Of a DNA stretch of 64,000 nucleotides, positions 54,365-63,416 are shown piece after piece. This DNA comes from an uncultured Macellibacteroides sp. (lineage in GTDB: Bacteria; Bacteroidota; Bacteroidia; Bacteroidales; Tannerellaceae): NCBI RefSeq assembly GCF_963667135.1, contig NZ_OY762974.1, positions 62,001 to 126,000 of the forward strand. The letters are read 5' to 3'. The notes under the pieces are model-generated. The model worked only from the letters and a program-made list of their open reading frames with translations. It made no database searches and was not told the DNA's origin. Position numbers and translations under genes: made by a program. Each line of letters begins with the position of its first letter. Position 1 is the stretch's first letter.

Positions 54365-56737
54365 TCATCTCTTTACCATCGGATGCAGATTGATCGCTGT
54401 CTGAGCTTTGATAACATCGAGCGTTTTCACCTTTCTGCTTTGGGCTATTTTCTGTCCTACAGAGTCGCGGACGTCTGCCGATGAAGCTGCCACCATCCAT
54501 TGGTATTCTCCTTTGTCCAACTCCCACGAAGCCGACTTCTCGTTATAGGAGGCCATGTCCATCACATTCCATGTAAGCGTCAGCGTCTGACTCTCTCCCG
54601 GTTCAAGCAGGTGAGTCTTGCCGAAGGCTTTCAGTTCTTTGGAAGGTTTATCCAGGGCTCCCTTCGGTGCTTTCACGTAAACTTGAACGGCTTCGCGACC
54701 GGCATGTTTACCTGTGTTTTTAATAGTTACCTTTATCTCGCAACGGTCTCCTTCTATAGAGGCACTTTCAATATCGTAATTAAAGTTCGTATAACTTAGT
54801 CCGTGTCCGAAAGGATAAGATACCTCCTTGCCGAAAGTGTCGAAATAGCGATACCCCACGTAAATACCTTCTTCGTAGTTGGTAAAGTCGACGTTACGTT
54901 CCGGCATTTTAGGCTTCTCTTCTTTTTTATCTGACTTAAAATTCATACCCGTACCCATGGCAAACGAAGGCATCTTGAACTCATAATCGGAAGGAAAGTT
55001 GGCATCTGAAGGTGCATCGCCATAGTTGACAGCCAGAGTCATCGGTAACTTGCCCGAAGGATTTACTTTTCCGGTGAGCACATCGGCAATGCAATTGCCA
55101 ACCTCCTGTCCCGGTTGAAAGGCACAAATCACTGCATCGGCCAACCCTTTCCAAGAAGCAGTTTCCACCGGGCTGCAGATGTTCAGGATAACTACCAGTT
55201 TCTTTCCGGCTGCGCGATAGGCTTCCGATACTTGTTTGATAAGAGCCTTTTCGTTTTCTTTGAGCATGAACTCGCCAATACGACGGTCGCAAGCCTCGCC
55301 GCTGGTACGCCCCAGGGTCAGGATGGCAATATCGTTGTCCTGTACCTGCGCGGTCATCTCTTCGGCTGTAGGCAGAAACTCTTCGGCACGTTGCAGCGGA
55401 GTGAATGAAAAGGGAGGTCTTCCTTGTGGAAACAGTCGCTTCTGTTCGTCGGCCAAATGCTTTTTGTATTGCTTTATCAGCTTGCCGTCTACCGTATAGC
55501 CGGCTTTGCGCATACCTTCTACCATGGATACCGTATAGTAACCGATTCCCGTACTGCCAAAACCCATACCTGCCGGCACCATGTCGTACGAGGTAGTTCC
55601 ATATAAGGCAACCTTCTTTACGCCTTCGGCCAAAGGAAGGGCTTCTTTATTATCGAGCAAAACGACACCCTCGGCACCTATCTTACGGTCAACCTGTGCA
55701 TGGACTTTCAGGTCTGTATCATTTGGATATTGGTATCCTGCGTAGGTGTGACTTTTCAGAACGAACTCAAGTATACGTTTCACATTCCGGTTAAGTACAG
55801 CTTCGTCGAGCGTACCGTTTTTTACGGCCTCAAAAATCGCTTTGTACTGGCGGTCTTGCCCCGGCTGCAACATATCGTTTCCAGCCAACATGGAAGCAAC
55901 GGCATCCATACCCGCATTCCAGTCAGACATAACCACACCTTTGTAGCCCCATTCGGAACGAAGGATATCTTCGGTAAGCTCCTTGTTTTCGCAGGCGTAT
56001 TTGCCGTTCACTTTATTGTAGGAAGTCATGATGCTCCATGGCTGCGATTCTTTTACAGCTATCTCGAAACATTTCAGATAAAGCTCGCGTAGCGGACGTG
56101 TGTTTAGTCGGGAGTCATTATTATTCCGGTTTGTCTCCTGATTGTTTACCGCAAAGTGTTTGATACAGGTTCCTGTACCCTGACTTTGAATCCCGTTTAT
56201 GTAAGCTGCGGCAATCTTTCCCACCAACAACGGGTCTTCGGAATAGTATTCGTGGTTTCGTCCGCAAAGTACATTACGCATCAGATTCACACCCGGAGCC
56301 AGAAGAACATCCAGTCCGTTGTCTTTAACCTCTTTGCCCAGGGCCTGTCCAATTTGGTAAGCAGCCTCCGGGTCGAAAGTGGCTGCGACTGTGGTGCTCG
56401 AGGGAAACTCAGTGGCGTGATAGGTCTGGCTGTCGAATTCGCGTTTGGGAGCCATTGCCAGACGGTGCGGACCGTCGGCCAGGTAAGCCGAAGGAATGCC
56501 CAAGCGGGGAATGTCGTAGGTACGCCCAGCTGTACCCGGAAACTTTACATCGTCGCCCATAGCCATGCCGCAACCAATAACCATGTGTACTTTTTCTTCC
56601 AGGGTCATTTCCCCGATTACGTCGTCGATATTTTGGGAGGTAAGCCGTAACTGAACCTCCGGTGAAGGCAGCTGCGCCTGTACCGTTAGCGCCATACAAG
56701 CCGAGAAAATGGAAATAGATAGTCTTTTCAATCTCAT
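54365..56737 (-). CDS. Secreted GH3 beta-glycosidase
   Basis: 790 residues with signal peptide (about 1-22). GH3 N-terminal barrel (about 40-335) with the motif IKHFAVNNQE (Lys193-His194) and nucleophile Asp272 in GVVMSDWNAG; GH3 C-terminal alpha/beta domain (about 365-600); fibronectin-III-like domain (about 680-755). The architecture matches beta-glucosidases and beta-xylosidases; the choice cannot be made from motifs alone. It acts on oligosaccharides after uptake through the SusC/SusD pair encoded just upstream (22 bp gap). It is the only glycosidase in this esterase-rich operon. Confidence 0.93.
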   Translation of the reverse strand: MRLKRLSISIFSACMALTVQAQLPSPEVQLRLTSQNIDDVIGEMTLEEKVHMVIGCGMAMGDDVKFPGTAGRTYDIPRLGIPSAYLADGPHRLAMAPKREFDSQTYHATEFPSSTTVAATFDPEAAYQIGQALGKEVKDNGLDVLLAPGVNLMRNVLCGRNHEYYSEDPLLVGKIAAAYINGIQSQGTGTCIKHFAVNNQETNRNNNDSRLNTRPLRELYLKCFEIAVKESQPWSIMTSYNKVNGKYACENKELTEDILRSEWGYKGVVMSDWNAGMDAVASMLAGNDMLQPGQDRQYKAIFEAVKNGTLDEAVLNRNVKRILEFVLKSHTYAGYQYPNDTDLKVHAQVDRKIGAEGVVLLDNKEALPLAEGVKKVALYGTTSYDMVPAGMGFGSTGIGYYTVSMVEGMRKAGYTVDGKLIKQYKKHLADEQKRLFPQGRPPFSFTPLQRAEEFLPTAEEMTAQVQDNDIAILTLGRTSGEACDRRIGEFMLKENEKALIKQVSEAYRAAGKKLVVILNICSPVETASWKGLADAVICAFQPGQEVGNCIADVLTGKVNPSGKLPMTLAVNYGDAPSDANFPSDYEFKMPSFAMGTGMNFKSDKKEEKPKMPERNVDFTNYEEGIYVGYRYFDTFGKEVSYPFGHGLSYTNFNYDIESASIEGDRCEIKVTIKNTGKHAGREAVQVYVKAPKGALDKPSKELKAFGKTHLLEPGESQTLTLTWNVMDMASYNEKSASWELDKGEYQWMVAASSADVRDSVGQKIAQSRKVKTLDVIKAQTAINLHPMVKR

Positions 56738-56759
56738 AATTTTAAAATGTAATTAATTA

Positions 56760-58331
56760 TTACCAGTTTTCATTTTGTTTCATGTTGGGATTTAATTCCA
56801 GCTCCTTGCGTGGGATTGGCAGCAGTTTATGCTTCGCCTTGAAACCGTATGCCGAATTCTTGAACAAGAACTTAACACCTTCACTTGAGAAAGCCGGAAT
56901 CTCCTTACCCTGCTGTCCCATTGCGGCTTCCGCATCGTTCCAACGGGTAAGATCCTGGAAACGTACACATTCCATACATAGTTCAAGTTGCTTTTCCTTC
57001 TTCACATCGTCTAAGGTTACCGATGATAAATTTGTCAGACGGGCACGAGAGCGAATGCGGTTGATATAACTCAAGGCCTTGTTTTTGTCGCCGCCCTGAA
57101 CATGAGCCTCTGCTGCAAGTAGTAATACTTCGGCGTAACGCATCACGCGGAGGTTAATATATTGCAGTGCCTGGAAGTAGGACGCATCGTAAATACAATC
57201 CTCTTTCAAGGTACGAGTCTTCCACATAAAGTACCCTTCGTGTCCCACCATATTGGCTCCCGGTTGCAACGAAACTCCTATTTTGCTTAATTGCTCGTAG
57301 CTGCGCAGCGTGCTATTCAAGCGATAACCATCTACACCTTCTCTATCCACAAAAGCATCATACAACGATTTGCGTGGATTCATAAAACCATAAGTACCCG
57401 TTGCGATATATCCGGAGGCTTCGCCGGTTACGGTTAGTTTATCCGAACGCCAGCCCATCATCAGGTAGGTCATTGTCAGTATGTCCCAGTTCCACGCCTG
57501 TTCAGGATCATTCCTGCGTTGTACTTCAAGCATGGATTCGCAACTTCCGTTAGCTTCTACGTGGAGTAACTTATCATAAGCTCCTTCGTACAAATCGTAT
57601 TTTCCGGACTCTATAACTTTATCAATTATTGAAGCTGCCTCGCTGTACTTCCCTTGAAAAACGTAAGCCTTTCCCAGCATGGCCTGTGCCACTTCCTTTG
57701 TGGTCAGGATGGTGGTTTCTTTATCGTTTACGTTTATCTTTGAGGGTAAAGCGTTCAGATTAATTGCTTCCGTCAGGTCTTTCTCAATAAAAGCCCATGT
57801 GTCTTGCGGACTACTGTTGCCCAATCGATACTCGTCGGGTGTTAGCAGATGGTCTACGATGGGCGCTGTACCAAACAGGGTTACCAGTTCGAAATGCGCC
57901 CATGCACGGAAAAACTTGGCTTCGGCCAGGGCACGCTTTTTCACATCCGTATCGGGTTCCATCAGATCGATAATTAAATTTGCCTTGTAAATGATGCTGT
58001 ACATACCCGAATACAAGTTGGCTATCATAGAATGATCCGTATCGAATGTATATTCATTCAACTGCTCCATTTGGGCATTGTCTCCACGCGAACCACCTCC
58101 ACTCCACACATCGTCGGCCAGTGAGTTTTTCGTCATGAACCAGTTGTAGTAGTTACTGCTCCAGCTGAAATATAAAGAAGCCAAAGCCTGCATAGCCTCC
58201 TGATCTGTTTTGTAGAAGTCTTCCTGACTTCCCATATTTCCATGTTTTGGAATGTCCAGCCGGTCTTCGCAACCAGTTGTAAACACTGATAGCAATCCCA
58301 ATAGGCATATATAGATATATCTTGTTTTCAT
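56760..58331 (-). CDS. SusD/RagB-family surface glycan-binding lipoprotein (second PUL)
   Basis: 523 residues. Lipoprotein signal MKTRYIYICLLGLLSVFTTGC (Cys21) followed by Glu-Asp, the surface-export pattern. SusD hallmarks: AEAKFFRAWAHFELVTLFGTAPIV (about 135-160), RYAEVLLLAAEAHVQGGDKNKALSYINRIRSRA (about 400-435) and the C-terminal LLPIPRKELELNPNMKQNENW. It pairs with the SusC encoded 24 bp upstream to capture and import the target oligosaccharide. Confidence 0.95.
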   Translation of the reverse strand: MKTRYIYICLLGLLSVFTTGCEDRLDIPKHGNMGSQEDFYKTDQEAMQALASLYFSWSSNYYNWFMTKNSLADDVWSGGGSRGDNAQMEQLNEYTFDTDHSMIANLYSGMYSIIYKANLIIDLMEPDTDVKKRALAEAKFFRAWAHFELVTLFGTAPIVDHLLTPDEYRLGNSSPQDTWAFIEKDLTEAINLNALPSKINVNDKETTILTTKEVAQAMLGKAYVFQGKYSEAASIIDKVIESGKYDLYEGAYDKLLHVEANGSCESMLEVQRRNDPEQAWNWDILTMTYLMMGWRSDKLTVTGEASGYIATGTYGFMNPRKSLYDAFVDREGVDGYRLNSTLRSYEQLSKIGVSLQPGANMVGHEGYFMWKTRTLKEDCIYDASYFQALQYINLRVMRYAEVLLLAAEAHVQGGDKNKALSYINRIRSRARLTNLSSVTLDDVKKEKQLELCMECVRFQDLTRWNDAEAAMGQQGKEIPAFSSEGVKFLFKNSAYGFKAKHKLLPIPRKELELNPNMKQNENW

Positions 58332-58355
58332 TATTCTTATTGTAATTTGTGGTTT

Positions 58356-61300
58356 TTAAAATTCAATATTAAAGCCTAATACGACCTTTTTCGAACAAGG
58401 ATAAGAACCTTTGTCAACACCCATTCCCGAAGTTGAGTTGGCAGCCGACTCAGGGTCGAATCCGGGATATTTTGTAAATGTAAAAAAGTCGTCCAGTGAA
58501 CCGTACACACGAAGGTTGTTCACAAATATTTTCTTCAACCATAACTTGGGGAAGGTATATCCCAATTGTATCTGCTTAATCTTGAAAAAAGATCCGTCGT
58601 ACACCAAGGCATCGGAAGTTTGATATTTATCCATGTTCTGGGCACCGGCGCGGGGAACACTGCCGGACTTGTTGTCTGCAGTCCAGCGATTGTCGTAGAA
58701 CACCTCTTTCAGTTTATTGGATGCAGCATAGTCGGGGCGATTAATACAATTGAAAATATCGTTACCCTGAGATCCGGTGCCAAAAAGGGTAAGATCGACC
58801 CCTTTCCAGCTCGTGGTCAGCGTAATACCATAGGTAAAATCGGGGATAGCGTCACCTATATAGTCCAAATCGCCATCGTTCAAGTCGCCACTATCATCCA
58901 AATCATAGAAAGTGGGATTACCTGTTTCCGGATTAACACCCTTAAATTTATAGCCACGGAAGTAGTACACCGGATAACCTTCTTCAAAATAAGTAATGGT
59001 ACTGGTGTGGAAGTTAACTCCATTTATGCGGGTAATGGATGGATCAACGTAGGTAACTTTGTTCTTTAAAGTGGCTAGGTTGGCGCGTAGACTGTAATGG
59101 AAGTCTCCGATATGGTCTCTCCAACCCAGTTCAAACTCCAATCCTTTGTTATTTACGTTACCTGCATTCATCGGAGACGTAATTCCCCCCACAATCAGAG
59201 AAGGTGTAGTCCCGTTTACCAGTAAGTCTTTGGTCTTTTTATCAAAATAGTCCATACCTAAAATCAGACGGTCCTTGAAGAATCGGGCATCAACACCGAT
59301 ATTGATCTGCTCGGATGTTTCCCATTTCAGATTATCGTTACCCATAGATGAGGGAGCTACGGCATTGACGTAATAGTTGCCTGTTCCAAAAGGATAGAGG
59401 CCTTTCAGAGCCATATCTGTACTATAAGGATAACCGCTTAGCGCAGCAAGACTACCGTTTTGCCCCCAGCTGGCACGCAACTTGAGGCTGCTCACATGCT
59501 GCTTCAACGGAGCGAAGAATTCTTCTTCTGAAATCGTCCATCCGGCAGATACTGCAGGAAAGTATCCCCAACGGTTAGAGGAGGGAAGTTGAGAGAGATC
59601 GGCGGCATCTGCTCGGAGCGAACCCTGCAAAAGGTAACGGCCAGCAAATTCATAACCCAAACGACCGAAGTAAGAGAGCTTGGCTGTACGTATCTTCTCT
59701 CCTGATACACCCTTGGTAGCCGATGCCGAACCATAGTTCAGGTAATAGAACAGCGGATCGTTCTTCTTTATAGCATCCTCACTGTTGGCCGAAAGACTTC
59801 CATATACATTGTCGCTCGTCGATTCCTGATAAGACATACCAACCATTCCAGTCACAGTGTGTTGTCCGAAACGCTTCATGTAGTTGGCGAAATTCTCCCA
59901 TTGATAGTAGATGCTGGTGGATGATGTGGCATTGAGGCTCACATAATCGCGGCTCTGCGTGGAATTACCGTAGAAAGGCAAGTCTGTGGTAGACTGACGT
60001 GTTCCTGACAACCGGTAACCGAAACGAGACGTAAACGTGAAACTTTTGAAAGGCTTGAAGTCGGTGTAAATAGAGCCATTTACGTTAAATCCGCTGTTCT
60101 TTCCAATGTTATTGTCACGCATGATCATGGGGTGATACTGCTCTCCTGCATAATACTTTGAGACAGCGTAATAGTCTCCGTTCTCGTTCTTGAGCAGATG
60201 TTTTCCATTATCCAATGCTGCCTGCATGTGGGCAGGAAGTTTGTCTGCCGCGTAGGTGTCGGGAGTCAGTGGGTCCAACTGGAGAATTGAGGTGAGTAAG
60301 CTGCCGTATTCGTTGTTCATCGATACGCTGCGTATATTGTATTTCTCAATTTGGTTCGTGGTACCCACTTTTAGCCAGGGCTTGATTTCATATTCGGAGT
60401 TGATGGTTGCCGTCAGACGTTTGTACACATCAACGTCGCCTTTTACAATTCCATTATTGTCCAGATAGGTCAGCGAGAGATAGTAATTTCCTTGTTCTCC
60501 GCCATTGGTAAACGACACATTATGCTTTTGCATTTGGCTGTTCTCAAATGCCACGTCGGTCCAGGCTGTATTCGTCACACCGTCCCAACCTTTTACAAGT
60601 TCGTTCTCTGTGAAGGTTTGCGCCTCTACCATATAGTCGATATACTGCTCCGCATTCAACATGGATGGAATACGAGCCAGCGATTGCGATGACCATTGGA
60701 AATCGTAGGAAATTTTTCCTTGTCCCGACTTGCCCTTCTTGGTCGTGATAAGCACAACACCGTTACCGGCTTCGGCACCATAAATGGCAGCAGAGGCTGC
60801 ATCTTTGAGCACTTCCATCGATGCAATGTCATTCGGATCGATACCGCTGATGTCGCTCAGGCGGATACCGTCTACCACGTAAAGTGGATTGGATGATGCG
60901 TTGGAAGAATACCCTCTTACGCGAACTGTGGGTGAGGCTCCCGGTGCAGCCGAGGTTTGGATAACCTGCACACCAGCAGTTTTTCCTTGCAAAGCAGCCG
61001 GAGCGTTGCTGATGGTCCGGTTTTCAAGATCTTCGGCCTTTACTTGCGAGATGGCACCTGTTACGGAGCTTTTCTTCTGAACACCGTAACCCACCACAAT
61101 GACCTCTTCCAAGGTTTTACTGTCTTCCTTTAGTTGAATGTTCATCTGGCCTGCAAGGGCTTTCTTTTCCTGAGTTACATAGCCGATGTAGGAAAATACA
61201 ACTGTGGCTCCTTGCTTTACGGACAAGCTATAGTTGCCGTCAAGGTCGCTCATTACACCGTTGGTGGTCCCTCTTTCAACTATACTTACCCCAATCATGG

Positions 61301-61436
61301 GTTCTTTCAGGTCGTCTGTAATGCGACCTGAAACTTTTACTGGCCCCTGTGCCAACATGTAGGGCACGGATACCAACAGAAAAAGCACCTTTATAAGTAG
61401 CTTTTTCACTGATTTGCTTTTCATAATTCTTTTCAT
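58356..61436 (-). CDS. SusC/RagA-type TonB-dependent outer membrane transporter (second PUL)
   Basis: 1026 residues from the ATG at 61436 (61424 is also possible; the ATG at 61499 would add 21 residues reading through an intergenic hairpin and is not favoured). Signal peptide, carboxypeptidase-regulatory-like domain (about 35-105, VSGRITDDLKEPMIGVSIVERGTTNGVMSDLDGNYSL), TonB box region with VVVGYG-like EEVIVVGYGVQKK, plug (about 125-235, SNASSNPLYVVDGIRLSDISGI) and a beta-barrel to the C-terminal Phe. No anti-sigma-interacting STN domain is visible, in keeping with HTCS rather than ECF-sigma control of this locus. It lies 113 bp after the carboxylesterase gene, with a strong hairpin in between. 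Confidence 0.95.
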   Translation of the reverse strand: MKRIMKSKSVKKLLIKVLFLLVSVPYMLAQGPVKVSGRITDDLKEPMIGVSIVERGTTNGVMSDLDGNYSLSVKQGATVVFSYIGYVTQEKKALAGQMNIQLKEDSKTLEEVIVVGYGVQKKSSVTGAISQVKAEDLENRTISNAPAALQGKTAGVQVIQTSAAPGASPTVRVRGYSSNASSNPLYVVDGIRLSDISGIDPNDIASMEVLKDAASAAIYGAEAGNGVVLITTKKGKSGQGKISYDFQWSSQSLARIPSMLNAEQYIDYMVEAQTFTENELVKGWDGVTNTAWTDVAFENSQMQKHNVSFTNGGEQGNYYLSLTYLDNNGIVKGDVDVYKRLTATINSEYEIKPWLKVGTTNQIEKYNIRSVSMNNEYGSLLTSILQLDPLTPDTYAADKLPAHMQAALDNGKHLLKNENGDYYAVSKYYAGEQYHPMIMRDNNIGKNSGFNVNGSIYTDFKPFKSFTFTSRFGYRLSGTRQSTTDLPFYGNSTQSRDYVSLNATSSTSIYYQWENFANYMKRFGQHTVTGMVGMSYQESTSDNVYGSLSANSEDAIKKNDPLFYYLNYGSASATKGVSGEKIRTAKLSYFGRLGYEFAGRYLLQGSLRADAADLSQLPSSNRWGYFPAVSAGWTISEEEFFAPLKQHVSSLKLRASWGQNGSLAALSGYPYSTDMALKGLYPFGTGNYYVNAVAPSSMGNDNLKWETSEQINIGVDARFFKDRLILGMDYFDKKTKDLLVNGTTPSLIVGGITSPMNAGNVNNKGLEFELGWRDHIGDFHYSLRANLATLKNKVTYVDPSITRINGVNFHTSTITYFEEGYPVYYFRGYKFKGVNPETGNPTFYDLDDSGDLNDGDLDYIGDAIPDFTYGITLTTSWKGVDLTLFGTGSQGNDIFNCINRPDYAASNKLKEVFYDNRWTADNKSGSVPRAGAQNMDKYQTSDALVYDGSFFKIKQIQLGYTFPKLWLKKIFVNNLRVYGSLDDFFTFTKYPGFDPESAANSTSGMGVDKGSYPCSKKVVLGFNIEF

Positions 61437-61468
61437 TAAGTTATTAACTAGATTGATTACTGTGTGTT

Positions 61469-61505
61469 CCTGGTTTATTCCCAACCTTGCAGGGAACAAA
61501 CCAGG
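61469..61505 (-). other. Large intercistronic hairpin between carboxylesterase and susC
   Basis: Arms 61469-61482 and 61492-61505 form a 14-bp stem with one mismatch in DNA that becomes a G-U pair in the minus-strand RNA, closing a 9-nt loop. It lies 33 nt upstream of the susC start and 45 nt after the carboxylesterase stop. There is no U-tract after it on the minus strand, so it is more likely an RNA-stability or attenuation element setting different levels of the two genes than a plain terminator. Confidence 0.65.
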
Positions 61506-61549
61506 AGGTAATTTTTTTACTTCGAAATATTGTATGGTTTTTCAACTGT

Positions 61550-63205
61550 TCAGAATCCCCGAGTTGGGAAAGCTCTTACAAGCTCCATCAACTCCTTGTC
61601 ATGATTATACTTCACTTCGCAGGTGTTATCGAAGCACATCGTCGATCCCTTTTCGGCAGTATAAGGATCCCACTGAGGCAGGCCATTGTGGTTGGGATTG
61701 CCTGTCCGGGCAAAGTTTATCCAGGCGTTGCTCATCTTCTCTGCCAGAATTTGCCCTTTGCGGTTGCCTCCAGTCATACTTGCATGACTTGTTACATTGT
61801 CAAAAACAAAAGGTATCTCCATGCAGTGCGTACTTCGTAGGATGCCATTCATTACGGGTGATTCCCAGGTAAAAAGATACATATACACCGGTGCCCCCTG
61901 TTGCGCGGCTTTCAGTCGTGCCTGCTCCACGGCACCGGGACGAAATATAAAGTCAACATCCACCAGGTCCTTAGGTTGATAGTGAGGGTAAGCCTTTTCA
62001 AACGCTGCCAGAAAATCGTTGGTATGGTTCCCGTATTTCTGATTGAGTAACTCCAGAGCCTTTTCTTTTGTGATGGTTCTATACGCTGGGACATAGGTGC
62101 TCATGGTGAATTCGTGCAAAGTGGTTCCTATCATAACAGGTATATCCTTACTCTGCATCGGAGCCTGAGGGTCGAAAGGCTGTGCGGGTAATACATCGCC
62201 ATCCACAGTTGGCGCCCAACCGAAAATAAAAGAGGAAATACCCTCTTTCTCTGCTTCGGACTTTACTTTCTTTATGGCTGTTTCGCCGGCGGCCAAAAGC
62301 TTTTCATAGGGTAATTTTTGTAACTCGTCGAGCTGAGAGGGTTTCAGCCCCAATTCCTCAACAACGGCCATACCAATGCGTCGGGAATACTTTGATTCCA
62401 TCGTTCGAAGCATTGAACCGCTCTGGATAATGGCTTTGTGAAACAACCCCTTTGCCGATGGCGTGGCAAGCAGTGTGGAGACTTTGCCTCCTCCGCCCGA
62501 CTGACCGAATATAGTTACATTCTGTGCATCGCCTCCAAATGAAGTAATATTCTTGTTTACCCATTGAAGTGCAGCAACTATGTCAAGCAGCCCCACATTT
62601 CCTGATTTGGCATATTTGTCGCCATAGGCTGAGAGGTCCAGAAAACCCAGTGCGTTAAGTCGGTGGTTTAGGGTTACAACAACTACATCTCCATTCCTTG
62701 CCAGATTGCTGCCATCGTACGAAGGTAATTCCTGTCCGCTGCCAGCAGCATAGCCTCCTCCGTGAAGCCATACCATGACGGGACGTTTTTTACCGTCCTT
62801 TAATCCGGGTGTCCAGATGTTTACTCGTAGGCAATCTTCGTCGGAGAACCCATCGTTCCAGTTGAAGGCAAAAGCCGATTCATCGTTATACCAACCTGTA
62901 CGTTTGCCCTGTGGGCAGGTCGGACCGTAGGCCCTGCTACTGCGTATTCCTTCCCATTTTGCCACAGGAGCGGGAGGCATGAAGCGTTCGGCTTTGGCAT
63001 AAGGAATCCCTTTGTATATATACACCCTGTTTTCTTGATATCCGGCCACAGTCCCATATTCTGTTTCCGCAATTGCATACGTGTCGGATGCATGGATTTC
63101 GCCATCGGCTTGTACTTTTTGTTTATTCCATTTTACCATTCCTCCGCAAGATGATAAGAGGAGGGTTGATGTAAATAAGAACAATGTGAATGATAGTTTT
63201 TTCAT
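61550..63205 (-). CDS. Type-B carboxylesterase lipoprotein
   Basis: 551 residues. Lipoprotein signal ending in LLLSSC (Cys20). The carboxylesterase family is shown by GIPYAKAERFMPP (67-79), EDCLRVNIWTP (123-133), VMVWLHGGGYAAGSG (oxyanion hole, 143-157) and nucleophile Ser236 in FGQSGGGG (family consensus FGESAGG). A catalytic His is expected in STHCMEIPFVF. It hydrolyses carboxylic esters, probably a plant aromatic or acetyl ester given the PUL context. As first gene of the operon next to the HTCS it is likely strongly regulated. Confidence 0.92.
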   Translation of the reverse strand: MKKLSFTLFLFTSTLLLSSCGGMVKWNKQKVQADGEIHASDTYAIAETEYGTVAGYQENRVYIYKGIPYAKAERFMPPAPVAKWEGIRSSRAYGPTCPQGKRTGWYNDESAFAFNWNDGFSDEDCLRVNIWTPGLKDGKKRPVMVWLHGGGYAAGSGQELPSYDGSNLARNGDVVVVTLNHRLNALGFLDLSAYGDKYAKSGNVGLLDIVAALQWVNKNITSFGGDAQNVTIFGQSGGGGKVSTLLATPSAKGLFHKAIIQSGSMLRTMESKYSRRIGMAVVEELGLKPSQLDELQKLPYEKLLAAGETAIKKVKSEAEKEGISSFIFGWAPTVDGDVLPAQPFDPQAPMQSKDIPVMIGTTLHEFTMSTYVPAYRTITKEKALELLNQKYGNHTNDFLAAFEKAYPHYQPKDLVDVDFIFRPGAVEQARLKAAQQGAPVYMYLFTWESPVMNGILRSTHCMEIPFVFDNVTSHASMTGGNRKGQILAEKMSNAWINFARTGNPNHNGLPQWDPYTAEKGSTMCFDNTCEVKYNHDKELMELVRAFPTRGF

Positions 63206-63276
63206 GGTAGCTTAATTTTCTTATTTTTTACATTGGCAATATTACTCCCTTTCCGCCGGAAGGATTGTCTCCTGCA

Positions 63277-63346
63277 TTCAAACGGTTTTCATTTACGTTC
63301 AAAATCATTGTTCTCTATGTTCAAATGTTTGTCCTTTTGTTCAAAT
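63277..63346. repeat. Phased TTCAAA array upstream of the HTCS
   Basis: TTCAAA starts at 63277, 63298, 63320 and 63340, spacings 21, 22 and 20 bp; the last three are preceded by G and the last two read GTTCAAATG. All copies have the same orientation. The array lies in the 209-bp gap between the divergent carboxylesterase and HTCS genes, where the regulator of this PUL is expected to bind. Confidence 0.75.
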
Positions 63347-63364
63347 GGCATCATGCTAGAAGCT

Positions 63365-63416
63365 ATAGTCCGATTTTTATGTTTATTTTCGCATCGCAAC
63401 TAACAAATCGGACTAT
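63365..63416. promoter_or_regulatory. 12-bp inverted repeat spanning the HTCS start codon
   Basis: ATAGTCCGATTT (63365-63376) and AAATCGGACTAT (63405-63416) are perfect reverse complements with 28 bp between. The right arm includes the first two bases of the ATG at 63415. It can act as a DNA operator or as an RNA stem that hides the start codon. If translation starts at the second ATG (63421), the stem lies just upstream instead. Confidence 0.6.
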
